A stretch of 64,000 nucleotides of DNA from Maniola hyperantus (taxonomy: Eukaryota; Arthropoda; Insecta; Lepidoptera; Nymphalidae): NCBI RefSeq assembly GCF_902806685.2, contig NC_048542.1, positions 3,084,533 to 3,148,532 of the forward strand, written 5' to 3'. Positions 53,801 through 64,000 of the stretch are shown here, piece by piece (positions within the stretch are counted from its first letter, which is position 1; each line of letters opens with the position of its first letter). Position numbers and translations under genes: made by a program. Below the pieces are notes generated by a model. That model worked only from the letters and a program-made list of their open reading frames with translations. It was not told the origin of the DNA and made no database searches.

Positions 53801-54158
53801 AATTTATAGATCAGGCGGAAAAAGTATACATTTTCAATCTTTAGTAACTAAGTTGTTTCCTGTGTGTTAGAGACTTAAAAAGTGACTAGAGAAGTTACTT
53901 TGAGTGGAGTGTTACCTATAGTGTTAGGTATATTAGTTCAACTTAAAAATAATAATAAAAAACATTCACGTTGCGTCGTGCTTATTACGTAAAGTAGGCA
54001 TTATACGTACGGACTACTTACCTACGCGACGTTTAAGAACAGTTGGCGAACTTCATGGTTATAGTATAGGAGCCTGAGCTACCTAATAAGATGCCTACGT
54101 AATTACCATTTGTGGTGCATTGACTTTGAACCTATATGTACTTAGTAAATAGACTTAT
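53801..54158. other. Possible LTR/leader sequence
   Basis: Non-coding stretch ahead of a Gag-like start; LTR boundaries not established. Confidence 0.25.
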
Positions 54159-54161
54159 GTG

Positions 54162-54524
54162 GACATGGTGCTAACACGGTCGCGTGCTAATAGTGCTTCG
54201 CGCGGTACGCACCAGCTTGTAGCTGGTACTAATACGCAGCAGCCTGTAGCTGGTGCTGCTACGATGCATTCCGATGGAGATGATTTATTCGTCGTGACGT
54301 ATTTCGACGTACGCACGTCGACGCCGCCGCTAGCCGGACCATCATCCGCTGGCGCCTCCGCCCCATCGTCGCCGCCGCAGTACGGGCGTGAGCGGCCTGA
54401 CCTCGCGCAGGTGGCACAGCTCGGGCAGGCTCCGCCCACCGCCGCAGTACCACCACAATCAGTTGTAATGACGGACCAACAGACCAGAGCGACCCTGTCA
54501 TGCGGACGCAAGGACTCAAAATAA
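54162..54524 (+). other. Gag-leader-like open frame
   Basis: Starts MVLTRSRANSASRG, reminiscent of BEL/Pao Gag N-termini, then Pro/Ala/Ser-rich low complexity. High GC against an AT-rich background. Weak identification. Confidence 0.35.
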
Positions 54525-54647
54525 TAATTTCCATACCCATAAAATAAAACCGAATAAGGCCTCGAACAAAAAAATTAAACATATAATAATACCTACATTA
54601 AATGTGCAACTCAAAAGTGGAAAAAGAAAACATTTTTATAAATCAAA

Positions 54648-54953
54648 ATGGAGATAAAAACAGCGCTGGCATATTTCATCAATAAATATAGTAATGATTA
54701 TAATTTGCACACTTGTACTACTGAGAGTATTATACGTATTATTCAAATTTTACAAGATATACCACGAGAACTGGATGAGAAAGCAGTTGTCAACACGTGC
54801 TTAGAAGGTCACGTCGATCTCGCAGTGGAGGACCAGTGCCAGGGAGTGCCTGTGAAAACTGCCGCGCTCCTAAACCGTGTGGATTGTGATATTTTTACTA
54901 TTCTAGAAAAAACTATTATAAGTGCAAAGTGCAAAATTGACTGTGATGTATGA
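54648..54953 (+). other. Unidentified 101-codon open frame
   Basis: MEIKTALAYFINKYSNDYNL start, helical, no recognised domain. Intact frame between decayed elements; may be the start of a transposon protein. Confidence 0.3.
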
Positions 54954-55034
54954 CGACTTGAACTTAAATAACGAACTTTCCAAGATAAAAGTATACTTAG
55001 TAAAAATTAAAAATTAAATTAATTACCGTTCCTA

Positions 55035-56120
55035 TGTCGCTAGGTAGATTTAAAAGCGTTTTCCGTTCTGAGTTGGAAAACTACTTAGTTGAACATACCA
55101 AGAAACTAGACGCATGCTTCTATAGGCCAACAAAAAAAGAGTTAGCAAGGATTGCATATGATCTGGCAGAGAAAAATCCTTGATCATAGAAAAAAACAAG
55201 CCAGTAAACAATGGGTAGAAAATTTTATAGAAAACATCAACTCAGCCTACGCCAGCCAAACACGTGCTGCTGGCTTTAAACCAAGTTCAAGTACAACGGT
55301 TTTATTCAAATCTCAATGAGGTTATGACGAAACACCATTTTGTCGGTAGAGAAATATTCAACTTGGATGAAACTGGCCTACAAACAGTCCGTAATAAATT
55401 ACCAAAAGTTTACTCCACTAAAGGGAAGAAGATGTTGGCAAAATTATGACTGCGGAAAGAGGTCAAACAGTGACAGCTGTATGCTGCATGAGCGCCACTG
55501 GATCATTTGTAGCACCAGCCTTAATTTTTCCTAGGAAGCGTCAAAAAAAGAGCTGATTGATGGAGCTCTAGAAGACTCCTTGCGGCTTGTTTCAGATTCT
55601 GGGTACATGAATTCTGACTTGTTTTTACTGTAGCTCAAGCATTTTATTAAGATGGTAAGATCATCCAAAGATACACCTGTTCTGTTTTTTGTAATTTGAG
55701 TTTAGCAACAATAGAATTAGCACGTGAAAATGGAGTGGTTTGTGTGAGTGCACAAAGGTGCACGCACACAAACCTTCTACGGTCATTTTACTCTGTGGCG
55801 AAATTGTGAAGCAAAAAGGTCGCCGCTCTGTGACGGACATTGACGTTTGCTCGGCTCTCTTTGGTTTTTCCCTCTGAATGCAAAAATGTATGATTCTCGT
55901 TGTAAACTATAATAACTTATGCAAATTAAACAAATCTCCATGTAATTCAAGTCTTCAAATCACGAAACAACTCCAAACCCGGCGTGATGCGCCTTCACTC
56001 TTGAGTTTGCCGCCACATACGAGCCATCGTAAGCAGTTATTGGATACAGGGTTTTTTGGGCCACTAAAAAAAGCGTATGCTGTTGCCTGTGATAACTGGC
56101 ACACGAACCAGTTTTGTAGT
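55035..56120 (+). pseudogene. Pogo/jerky-type DDE transposase with 250-bp insertion
   Basis: The N-terminal HTH leader ELENYLVEHTKKLDACFYRP and TKKELARIAYDLAEKN; the core with NLDETGL (first catalytic Asp), KGKK, AERGQTVTAVCCMSATGS and ALIFPRKR; then ELARENGVV at about 55715. About 250 bp of foreign sequence follows, and the frame resumes at 55998 with LPPHTSHRKQLLDTGFFGPLK. Frameshifts throughout. Related block at 1560-1710. Confidence 0.82.
55737..55774. repeat. 17-bp inverted duplication (one mismatch), 4-nt loop
   Basis: GGTTTGTGTGAGTGCAC and near-complement; it sits at the left edge of the 250-bp insertion in the pogo sequence. Confidence 0.8.
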
Positions 56121-56599
56121 TAAAGAGAGCGGAGGCGCACATCCTAGCCTTACACCGCGACCTGTGGTCTATATGTGAAAGGTTTGATTGTATGTATGCG
56201 TAAAAAGGTATTAAAGATCCCCATAATGGCAATATATTTATTTCATTTTCCTTGACAGTAATTTATCTTTATAGGAGAAATTAAGAACGCTTTGTAGTAC
56301 TTCCTAGTTTTAATGTCAAATAATGTACCGGGCAATGGCAGAATAGCTCCCACAAAATTTTCCAAAAATTGGGAGGGGATAGATTTAAAAAAAAAAACAA
56401 ACACTACCAGCAGTTTTGATAACCCCTATTCATATGAAGCCAATTCCTGATGCCCTATCAAGGTACGATATAAGAGATCATGACAATTCATTGATGGAGG
56501 TCTTACAATTGCTGAAATGTAAAGAACATTCTTTCGACTCGGAGTCCAGTCTTGGTTTAGAGTCCCGCGGGGAGGCAAATTCTGATTGGTAGGTATCTA

Positions 56600-56706
56600 T
56601 TTTACGAATGGGATGAAGCTGGAAGGAAGGAAGGACGGATACTTTTTATCCCAGTATTCCCACGGGAACGTAAGCTACGCGGGTAAAACGGCGGGGCACA
56701 GCTAGT
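56600..56706. repeat. Helitron-like 3' end fragment
   Basis: TTTATCCCAGTATTCCCACG then GCGGGGCACAGCTAG. The 56.12-56.60 kb stretch before it has one short frame (56437-56600, from MKPIPDALSRYD) of unknown identity. Confidence 0.5.
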
Positions 56707-56828
56707 ATTTAATAAATAGTTATAAGTTTAATTCAATAACTATCCTGCCAACCTGCTATCACTGACTGACTCACTTGACTGCCTACTTTTATTCGTAATA
56801 TATAACACAGTTACCTATGGTTTTTCAG

Positions 56829-57715
56829 ATGGTGGTTCTAAGGACCAACCGCGACAGATTATACTACAAGAGAGCGCAGATAAAGGTGCCGTCTTGTTAC
56901 TTAAAATGTCTAAGGAGAGCTTGTTGCCTCAATTTCTGCCACTGTACATCAGAAACTATCTGAGCCAGGTTGGTACTTTAGCTTGTGTACTCAGATAATG
57001 GTTGTGGGATTTAACGCTGTTGTATTTGCAGGTGGTAAGTGCGAAGAGCAACAGTTACAGATTGTCCCACAAGAGAGCACAGATGAAGGTGCCTTCTCGA
57101 ATGTGCCGATGCTTGAAATATCTGAGGGGAAGCTTGTTGCCTCAATTTCTGCCACTGAACATCAGAAACTATCTGAGCCAGGTTGGTACTTCAGCTTGTG
57201 GTTTTTTCCATGTATGGCAGCTAATGGTTGTAAGATTTAACGCTATTATATTGTTTTGTAGGTGGTAAGTTCGAAGAGCAACTGTTACAGATTGTACCAT
57301 AAGAGAGCGCAGATGAAGGTGCCTTATCGAATGAACCGATGCTTGAAATATCTGAAACTGAGCTTGTTGCACCATCTCCTGTCACTGACCTATCTGAGCT
57401 AGGTAAGTTTGGTTATGGTTTTTCGCAATGAATGTTTATCTTCATTATAGCGTTAAGTTGGTATTTTGTAACAATATTTGCGCAAAAAAGTTTACCTAAT
57501 TAAATAAATATGTGGCGGCTAATGCTTGCAGTTTTAATGCTACTGCATATTGTTTTGCAGGTAGTAATATTCAAGAGCGACTACAACAGATTGATCCACA
57601 AGAGAATCTCAATTTGGCAACTAGTTCTGCAGCTTCTTTGGATATAGAGCACCATAATAATGGTTACGAATTACAACCGGTTATAGAAGTAGAAAATGAC
57701 ATGAACACCAACTGA
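56829..57715 (+). pseudogene. Four tandem exon-like repeats of a hAT/ZMYM-type gene
   Basis: Units 56829-56968, 57032-57181, 57262-57402 and 57561-57715 each follow a pyrimidine-rich AG acceptor, and the first three end at a GT donor. The second unit is exactly 150 nt and phase 1 on both sides, so units could be added without shifting frame. They encode acidic linkers such as GGKCEEQQLQIVPQESTDEG. Unit 1 has a ~10-nt deletion and unit 3 an in-frame TAA (CCA-TAA-GAG). Unit 4 diverges and ends at a TGA shortly before the hAT frame at 57735. Confidence 0.65.
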
Positions 57716-57734
57716 CCCGGAGAAATTATATAAA

Positions 57735-58280
57735 ATGAACGTTTTTTACCCGATGATAGAATACCCTATTGAGAATACATTGATTACACGTTTTCAACAA
57801 CTGTCAAAATTCAACGATACATGGTCTTTTTTATACAACATAAAAATTATTCCAGAAAAATCCATGTTGGAAAAATCTTGTGCTGATTTACAAATCACTT
57901 TAACCGATGGAGAAAAATGTGACATATCTGGACAAGAATTGGTTGAAGAACTTGTGAGCCTAAAGCCATTATTAAATAATCTTCAATCAGGAGAGCCAAT
58001 AAAAGTTCTACAACTTATAAAAAAAAATGATTGGCAAGATATTTTCCCTAATGTATGGACAGCGCTTCGTATCTTACTAACTGTGCCTGTAACTGTTGCC
58101 AAAGGAGAACGAAGTTTCAGTAAATTGAAACTTATTAAAACTTACCGGTCTACTATCGGTCAGGAAAGACTGTCCGATTTTGGAATTTTGTCGATAGAAA
58201 ATGCTATTGCCGAAAGGTTAAATTATTCCGACTTGATAAAAAAATTTGCAAGTGCTAAAGCTAGAAAAGTAGCTATATAG
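57735..58280 (+). pseudogene. hAT/ZMYM-type transposase C-terminal part
   Basis: 181-codon intact frame with TRFQQLSKFNDTWSFLYNIK and the hATC dimerisation block ILLTVPVTVAKGERSFSKLK...SDFGILSIENAIAERL. Such proteins are domesticated or active hAT derivatives. Only the C-terminal third is present; together with the tandem exons upstream it may be one gene fragment. Confidence 0.75.
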
Positions 58281-59495
58281 AGTTATTTTTATATGTTTGC
58301 TTAATAATCATTAGATTTGATTGATGTAATGTTTGAACAGAATAAATAAAAGTTGACAATCATTAAAATTCTAAGTTCTAGGTTCTTATAATTTACATAT
58401 TATAATTTATATAAATACGTTTTTGTTTTGTATAATAACTAACACAATAACACGTAAGTACTTTATTTAGTGTTCGATTTTTAACAAATTTTTAGTTCTA
58501 TGTTCTTTTATTATATGTAGTATAGATATTGTTTAATAGTGAGTCCATTACTAACTACGTACACGTCCATTACTAATAACTGCATTTGTACACACTTTTT
58601 TTTTGGAGAGTGACTAGTTTTATTCGTGGCTTGTATTACTTTATCAATTATTGTCATAATCTGTTTTGTGTGTCCAATAAATTAAAAAAAAAATACATAT
58701 TTTTCTCAAACATGCTTGGTGAGCATTACTTTGACAAATTCTTCGATATAAATCGAACTTGCTGTACCGGCCAATCAGCGACTGCCTAAAGTTGTATGAA
58801 AATCCATATCTGTCGTGGTTTAGTGGTCTTATAAACTACATACTAAACTCATAGTTGCCGTGTAATTTAAAAATGGAACGATATTTTTTTCCAAAATTTG
58901 ACAACCAAGGACAAAAGTTTTTTTTTAAATTTCGAATTGCATGCTCTACACGTTAGGCCAACATGTTGGCCAACAGCTGGGCCATCGTACAGAGGGCATA
59001 TTAGTGACGGAAGGCGGAAGGGGCGCGGGTTGGCGATGGTTGTTTGCGGTGTTGGTGCACAACGTGGTCAGAGCCAGCATAAGCTGTTTATTGAAAAAAA
59101 AAAACAAATGAACACTATGATGGAAAATTATTTATTACTTTGTTCGTTATTGATTTTAAAAACTATTTGTGTTTGCTAAAATGAGTTCAAGTAAATACAA
59201 TTAAGTGTGATGAATTCTTGCAATCAGGGAGCTATTTATTGAAACAAATGAACTCGGGAAAAAATATAGTTGTTCGTTGTTCGCGATTGATTTTGGACAT
59301 TACTGCCTATAAGTAAGTACTACTTAGTTTAAATTTCCGCGCATTGTTTGAGAAAAGTACTATTCAAGCCTTGGCCACCACAACTAGACATTGATGGAAG
59401 AACGTGTAAATGTGGGCCGAAGCGCAGCCGAGGCACACATACGTGAGTACATGCTATGTGAGTGCTAAGAAATGATGGAAACAAAGTATTTCTCG
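58281..59495. other. No gene seen
   Basis: AT-rich, no recognisable coding or repeat family except a GC-rich patch at 58.95-59.08 kb. Confidence 0.4.
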
Positions 59496-59499
59496 AAGT

Positions 59500-59767
59500 T
59501 TACAAAGGATTCGATAGCAACGTGACAGTGAAAAATTTAGTAAAAAAAATCAAAATTTAAAAACCCGAAAAGAATAGGAAAGGACGTAATAATGTTTACT
59601 CAAAATTGAACGAATCACTCGGCAGACAGCTTATTGGAATTGGATGTGGAGTCCACATAGTCCACAGCGCTATCAAAACTGCCGCTAATTGTCTACCTGT
59701 TGACTTCGAATGCATCATAGTGAAAATTTATTCATTTTTCTACATTTACACCGTTCGAGTTCAGGAG
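59500..59767 (+). pseudogene. hAT transposase internal fragment
   Basis: LIGIGCGVHIVHSAIKTAAN and LPVDFECIIVKIYSFFYIYT form the RNase-H-like core block of a hAT lineage. It abuts RTE sequence at about 59768. Confidence 0.7.
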
Positions 59768-60765
59768 CTATCAAAAAGCTTACAAAGAACTAAGAAACAC
59801 AACAGAATGGGCAGCAAACATTAAAAATAAGACGGGTAAACAACTAAATAGACGTCCAGATATTCTAAACTCCCTTGAGGGAAGAATATACTGACTACAA
59901 AGACATTATATTATAATAAAAGTGACAATAATGACATACTATCAGAAATAAAATACGCAATAAGTACACAAAAAAAGGACAAGTCACCGGGTGAAGACAA
60001 TATAACAAACGAGCTCTTAAAATCTTTCTGTGAACCTTTAAAACATGCACTGAAAATAATGTACGATAATATCTTTAAAACAGGAAAATCTCCAGAGGAG
60101 TGGTCCAAGTCAACAACGATTCTTCTGCACAAGAAACGAGACAAGAGTGATTTGTCTAATTATTTATAGACCGATCAGTTTGATGACAAACTTGTCTAAA
60201 GTGTTCGCAAAACTTATACTACATCGGATCACGAGAACTCTTGAAGAAAATCAACGTCGTGAACAAGCAGGATTTCGGAAAGGTTGGGCTACTACGGACC
60301 ACATTCAAGTTATATCCCAAATAATAGAAAAGACAAAAGAATATGGAATTACTTTATATATTTGCTTTATAGACTTTACTAAAGCATTTGATACAATAGA
60401 ACACTCAAAAATATGGAAATCACCTAAACAACAGGGCATTGATTACATTAAAGTACTGCATAGCATATATAGTAAAAACTCAGCCAAAAAAACTTATGAA
60501 AGAATAGGACCAGTATTTCCAATAAAAAAGGGTGTAAGGCAAGGTGACCTGTTATCCCCCAAAATATTCTCAGCAGTAATGGAAACGGTGTTCAGAAATA
60601 TAGACTTGTCTAACAGGGGAATAAAAATAAACGGCGAATATCTGAGCCATTTAAGATTCGCAGATGACATCGTACTTTTTTCAGAGTGTCCTAGAACCCT
60701 TAATGTCATGCTCGTTTTGAATTCAAATAAGACGAAATACATGTTTCTTTGTACTCGTCAGAGTG
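59768..60765 (+). pseudogene. RTE/related LINE reverse transcriptase fragment
   Basis: Fingers/palm region: KDKSPGEDNITNELL, RPISLMTNLSKVFAKLI (intact frame from 60147), CFIDFTKAFDTIEHSKIW, KKGVRQGDLLSPKIF and catalytic FADDIV at about 60657. Then an internal deletion of ~20 codons to NSNKTKYM. Endonuclease and C-terminus missing. Confidence 0.85.
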
Positions 60766-61108
60766 TATGAAAAAATCCCTCTCAATGCTCCCCCGGTGTG
60801 TGTCAGAGGTGAAGTATTGGAACGTACCAAGGAAGCTGATAATTTGGGAGTTCTGTATGACAGCGATCATCGATTTGAGAACCACATAATTCAAGTAGCC
60901 CGAAACTGTTTCTATAAACTTAAAATACTTTACCGTGTACGTGTACCTTCGTGTATTTCCTTACCACTGACACTCGACTTAAGGTTTGCGAAACGTTGAT
61001 TCTCTAACTACGCCGATGCTCTGTATGGTCCCAGGTTATAAGGTCGCACTCGATGACTAGTGGAGCGAATACAAAACGCTTGTATACGCTTCTGTTAACA
61101 GAAGCGTA
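60766..61108 (+). pseudogene. LINE C-terminal fragment ending in a palindrome
   Basis: VRGEVLERTKEADNLGVLYD, RFENHIIQVARNCFYKLK and, after a slip, NYADALYG and VERIQNACIRF. It ends at a perfect 24-bp palindrome (61085-61108, TACGCTTCTGTT and complement), where the LINE reading is lost. Confidence 0.75.
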
Positions 61109-61433
61109 GAACTTAAGTTAGTAATCTGTTAAGTTAGTGCATGTTAGTTTTTTCTTTCACCTGTAATTGACAACCACACTGTTTATTGTGTGGTATTTTA
61201 TGTATGGAAGTTGTTGTTGGAAGTTGGAAGTGTTGTGAAAAACTCTGGTGATGTCACACGCAGGGTAAACATGGATTCCTCGATAGATTGTTTTTTGTGT
61301 TTTATGTTTTCGGAGTTGTAATATTCGTTCTGTGAGCTATTTCATTGAGTAAAGGCTATTTCTGAAGTACTTTTTGTAAATTTTTGATATATTATTTAAC
61401 AAGTGACCTAAATATTCGTTTTGAATCACAAAA

Positions 61434-61875
61434 TGGAACCAAATTTTGTGTGAGCCGATAACAGCAACCTACCCAAGATAGACGCTTTTATGGTTGCACT
61501 TTTTTTTAATAGTAATGCTGATTACTATGCTGCGGAATTGAAAAATGTAAAAACAGCGGTGTAAGTACAACGTTGAAATTATTTCTTTATAAACTTCTGT
61601 TTTATATTCATTCATTAATTTTGTAAAATCTCATTTTAGGTTATGTTAATAAATTTCATGTCGATTCTCTTTTTCATGATCATTGCTATTGTTTCACAGG
61701 TCTGCAAGGGAATCTTACGAAGATGATGCGATCGGCTATGTACAACGACGCCGAAAGGACGGGGTTCGCACTGTCAAATGTAAAATGTGCCCAGAGCATA
61801 GGGTGAAAACCAAGACATATGATGTGACGATAGTTATTAACGAGCATGAGAATGAAATCATTAGTTATTTTATTC
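61434..61875 (+). pseudogene. Two-exon insect gene fragment (unknown function, EHRV domain)
   Basis: ATG at 61434; exon 1 to 61560 (donor GTAAGT) and exon 2 from 61700 (acceptor TTTCACAG) join in phase and give NLPKIDAFMVALFF...ELKNVKTAV then SARESYEDDAIGYVQ and KCKMCPEHRVKTKTYDVT. I recall this pairing from repetitive insect proteins with a SWIM-like finger downstream. An in-frame TGA near 61452 and loss of sequence at the Gypsy junction (about 61880) make it a pseudogene. Confidence 0.5.
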
Positions 61876-61879
61876 CCTG

Positions 61880-62260
61880 GTCAATCCGCCAATTTTGCAG
61901 TATCCTAATTTTGATGAAGAAAATGAATTTATATTGCGTACAGATGCCTCTGGATTGGCTATAGATCCAGTGCTAAGTTATAAAAATGACTTACCATTAG
62001 CATATTATGCAAGTCGTTCTTTGAAAAAATCAGAGGTAAATTATCCAACAATAGAAAAGAGCTTTTAGCTATTGTTTTGTCTGTGAAATATTTTCGGCCA
62101 TATTTATTTGGCAAAAAATTTACAATTAAAACGGATCACAAACCTTTAGTCAATTTATTTGGCATTAACAATTTTTTCAGTAGATTGTTACTATTTTGGT
62201 TAACTTCGAAACAAAGAGTCTCAATTACTCGCCTACTCCGAACCCTACAATATACTTTAC
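61880..62260 (+). pseudogene. Gypsy reverse transcriptase-RNase H fragment
   Basis: PNFDEENEFILRTDASGLAI (RNase H first Asp), LAYYASRSLKKSEVNYPTIE, then VKYFRPYLFGKKFTIKTDHKP. One frame slip near 62065. No protease, palm or integrase nearby. Confidence 0.85.
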
Positions 62261-62334
62261 ACCAGAGAGAAAAAGAACTAAATCGTGGTCATAAATCTAA
62301 AGAAAATCAAAGACAAAGAAATTTCCAACGAACT

Positions 62335-63000
62335 TAACACTAATATCATTGTTACAACCACTTTCGATGGATGTGCATCCAAAATATCAATGATCAACCA
62401 GCTTGGCTGCTGTCTCGTGAATAAAAATATTCAGTTTAAGCACCCTGTCACAAACAATCCAGTAGTGGCTATTTTAGACCCCTCACTTTTATTATGATTT
62501 ATCGATCGAGATGGAAACAAAATATGTTGAGCTTACTTACAAGAGCTAAACAGCATAGAAAATGAAAAAATCCATGTGGCCAATAAATTACGAAATCTAC
62601 ATATAAATTATCAAAATCAGAAAATGAAGCTGAAATTGGCAACCAGTTTTAGCGCGAGTGTGGCTGACGCAAATAAATTTCTGTGAGCAGTCTAAATTGT
62701 CTGCTTTTATGAACAGTGCGCCGACAGCATTTTTCATCAAAACGCTAAATAATTTGTTTGACATATTTAACTCGCGCAATATGTTTCAACACAGTTTCAA
62801 AAAACCTATAAATGATCAAATACATTCATATTTTTCTCTTATATGGATGAGGCAGTGCTGTACTTGTCATCCCTCAAAGCTAAAAACGGTACACCATTGA
62901 TCGAAACTTCTAGGAAAACAGGTTTCTTGGGGTGCATTGCCTGCGCGGAAGCCCTCAAGATCTTATATACAAATTTAATCCTCTGAGGGAAAATAAGCAA
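62335..63000 (+). pseudogene. P-element/THAP9-type transposase, middle part
   Basis: TTFDGCASKISMINQLGCCL and NPVVAILDP (DDE core), IDRDGNKI, LQELNSIENEKIHVANKLRN and SVADANKF; after stops SLKAKNGTPLIETSRKTGFL near 62870-62930. Preserves order of the family; no termini. Confidence 0.8.
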
Positions 63001-63034
63001 CACAAACAGAAATGCCCACTACTGTCACAAACTT

Positions 63035-63170
63035 CGACTTTCTTTAACCTCTGGGCAAGGTGAAAAGATGGAGTTCTGCAGAAGGAAGAAAGGTAGACGT
63101 GGACATGCATTTTGCCTTTCAGAACTACAAGAAAGGCATGGGCGGAGTCGATATGGGGTCTGTAAATAGT
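63035..63170 (+). pseudogene. piggyBac transposase fragment
   Basis: RWSSAEGRKVDVDMHFAFQ followed by NYKKGMGGVDMG, the YN-x-x-MGGVD block holding a catalytic Asp of piggyBac transposases. It ends abruptly at both sides. Confidence 0.7.
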
Positions 63171-63249
63171 TAAAGTTACTTTTAGCTACCTAGGCACCGC
63201 TGGTCGCCGTCTTGTCGCCGCAGTGTCGCTTCGGGTCGCCATTCTGCGG

Positions 63250-63310
63250 GAGTGGTGACAGGGTGGTGACAAGGTGGTGACAGGGTGGTGACAATGCGGT
63301 GACAAAATCG
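63250..63310. repeat. GGTGACA minisatellite
   Basis: Five near-copies of GGTGGTGACA(G/A) over about 55 bp. Confidence 0.85.
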
Positions 63311-64000
63311 TGACATTTTTGGATAGGATAGGAGGATAACATACATGTCATTTTCAAAAAAAATGTACTTTCTCTCACAATGACCTGTCCTCACTCAAAA
63401 AACTACTTAGTATTAAGATACTGTCGTCAATATCATTATACTACTGTTCTAAATATATAATTAAGTAGAACCTAAAATTGACCAAAAACAAAAACGCAAG
63501 GTTCGGTATTGTAGGCGACGCGTATAAAACCTTTTTTTGTTGTAAAATAATAAAGAATGGCTCAGAAAAAGAAAACGTATTTCATATGACAGATTTGTCA
63601 AATTTCAAAAAGAAAATGTAAATTTTGTAGAAAGAAAATGGAAAAAAGATGTATTCACAGATTTAGGCGTGAAATACGTTTTTAGAAGAGCTTTTATCAA
63701 TATTTGCGGCCTTTCATTGAAGCATCCTGTACAGGTATCTTTTGTCAAAAGAAAATTTGAAACTTAAATTAACAATTGAACGATTGTCAAAAATTATAAG
63801 AGCTCAAAAGAAAACCTTAAATCGCTACAAAAACAAATAGAAAACTTAAAAGAATCATTAAATAAAACTGAAAATGAGTTTAAAAACCTCCGAAATTTAG
63901 GTGAAAATTCAAATTCAGTAACCGAAGAAGCAACAACACCGTCTTCAAAGATAGAAAAGTTCATACAAGAAACCATCTCAAATATTCCTAGTCCTGATAA
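63311..64000 (+). other. Unidentified coiled-coil coding fragment at window end
   Basis: From about 63797 a + frame stays open to the window edge and encodes a Lys/Glu/Asn-rich coiled coil (SLQKQIENLKESLNKTENEF). Earlier sequence (63630-63740) reads KWKKDVFTDLGVKYVFRRAF before a CAG. Looks like another TE or a gene entering the window; no family named. Confidence 0.35.

Overview
The window looks like nuclear DNA of a lepidopteran (moth or butterfly). It has spliced single-copy eukaryotic genes embedded in repeats that I recognise as typical of Lepidoptera: CTAG-ended Helitron-like tails, a tRNA-derived SINE, RTE/CR1-type LINE 3' ends with short microsatellite tails, and many small palindromic MITEs. 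I cannot name the species.

Layout. 0.5-26.6 kb is a repeat block in which almost every recognisable coding fragment reads on the minus strand: an env-like remnant, pogo/P-type pieces, two hAT copies, Mutator-like (MULE) fragments, a LINE 3' end, and an endogenous viral element (polymerase L and glycoprotein pieces of a negative-strand RNA virus). Set into the left hAT copy is a 7,961-bp PIF/Harbinger transposon (4278-12238, TTA target duplication). It carries two oppositely oriented, interdigitated genes (transposase + and MADF-domain protein -) and is itself interrupted by a 4.5-kb jockey-like LINE with a 12-bp target duplication.

27.1-45.5 kb is a gene island with four conserved genes: EIPR1 (TSSC1; + strand), PNO1 (-), ND-42/NDUFA10 (+) and glutathione synthetase (-). 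PNO1 and ND-42 are complete and divergent over 692 bp. EIPR1 and PNO1, and ND-42 and glutathione synthetase, are tail to tail. The 5' exons of the two outer genes (EIPR1 and glutathione synthetase) were not found, and each missing end faces a repeat block.

45.5-63.2 kb is a dense mosaic of about twenty partial TE genes (RTE, P, BEL/Pao, Gypsy, Helitron, pogo, hAT, piggyBac, LINEs) plus a duplicated IAP (BIR/RING) pseudogene, all on the + strand and mostly lacking termini. The one-sided orientation resembles a TE graveyard of the unistrand piRNA-cluster kind; this is an inference.

A recurring oddity is short, near-perfect inverted duplications with 0-6 nt loops. Several interrupt otherwise readable coding sequence (Harbinger transposase, viral L, MULE, Pao integrase, a LINE), which is the signature expected of local template-switch mutation or of a palindromic assembly or library artefact.
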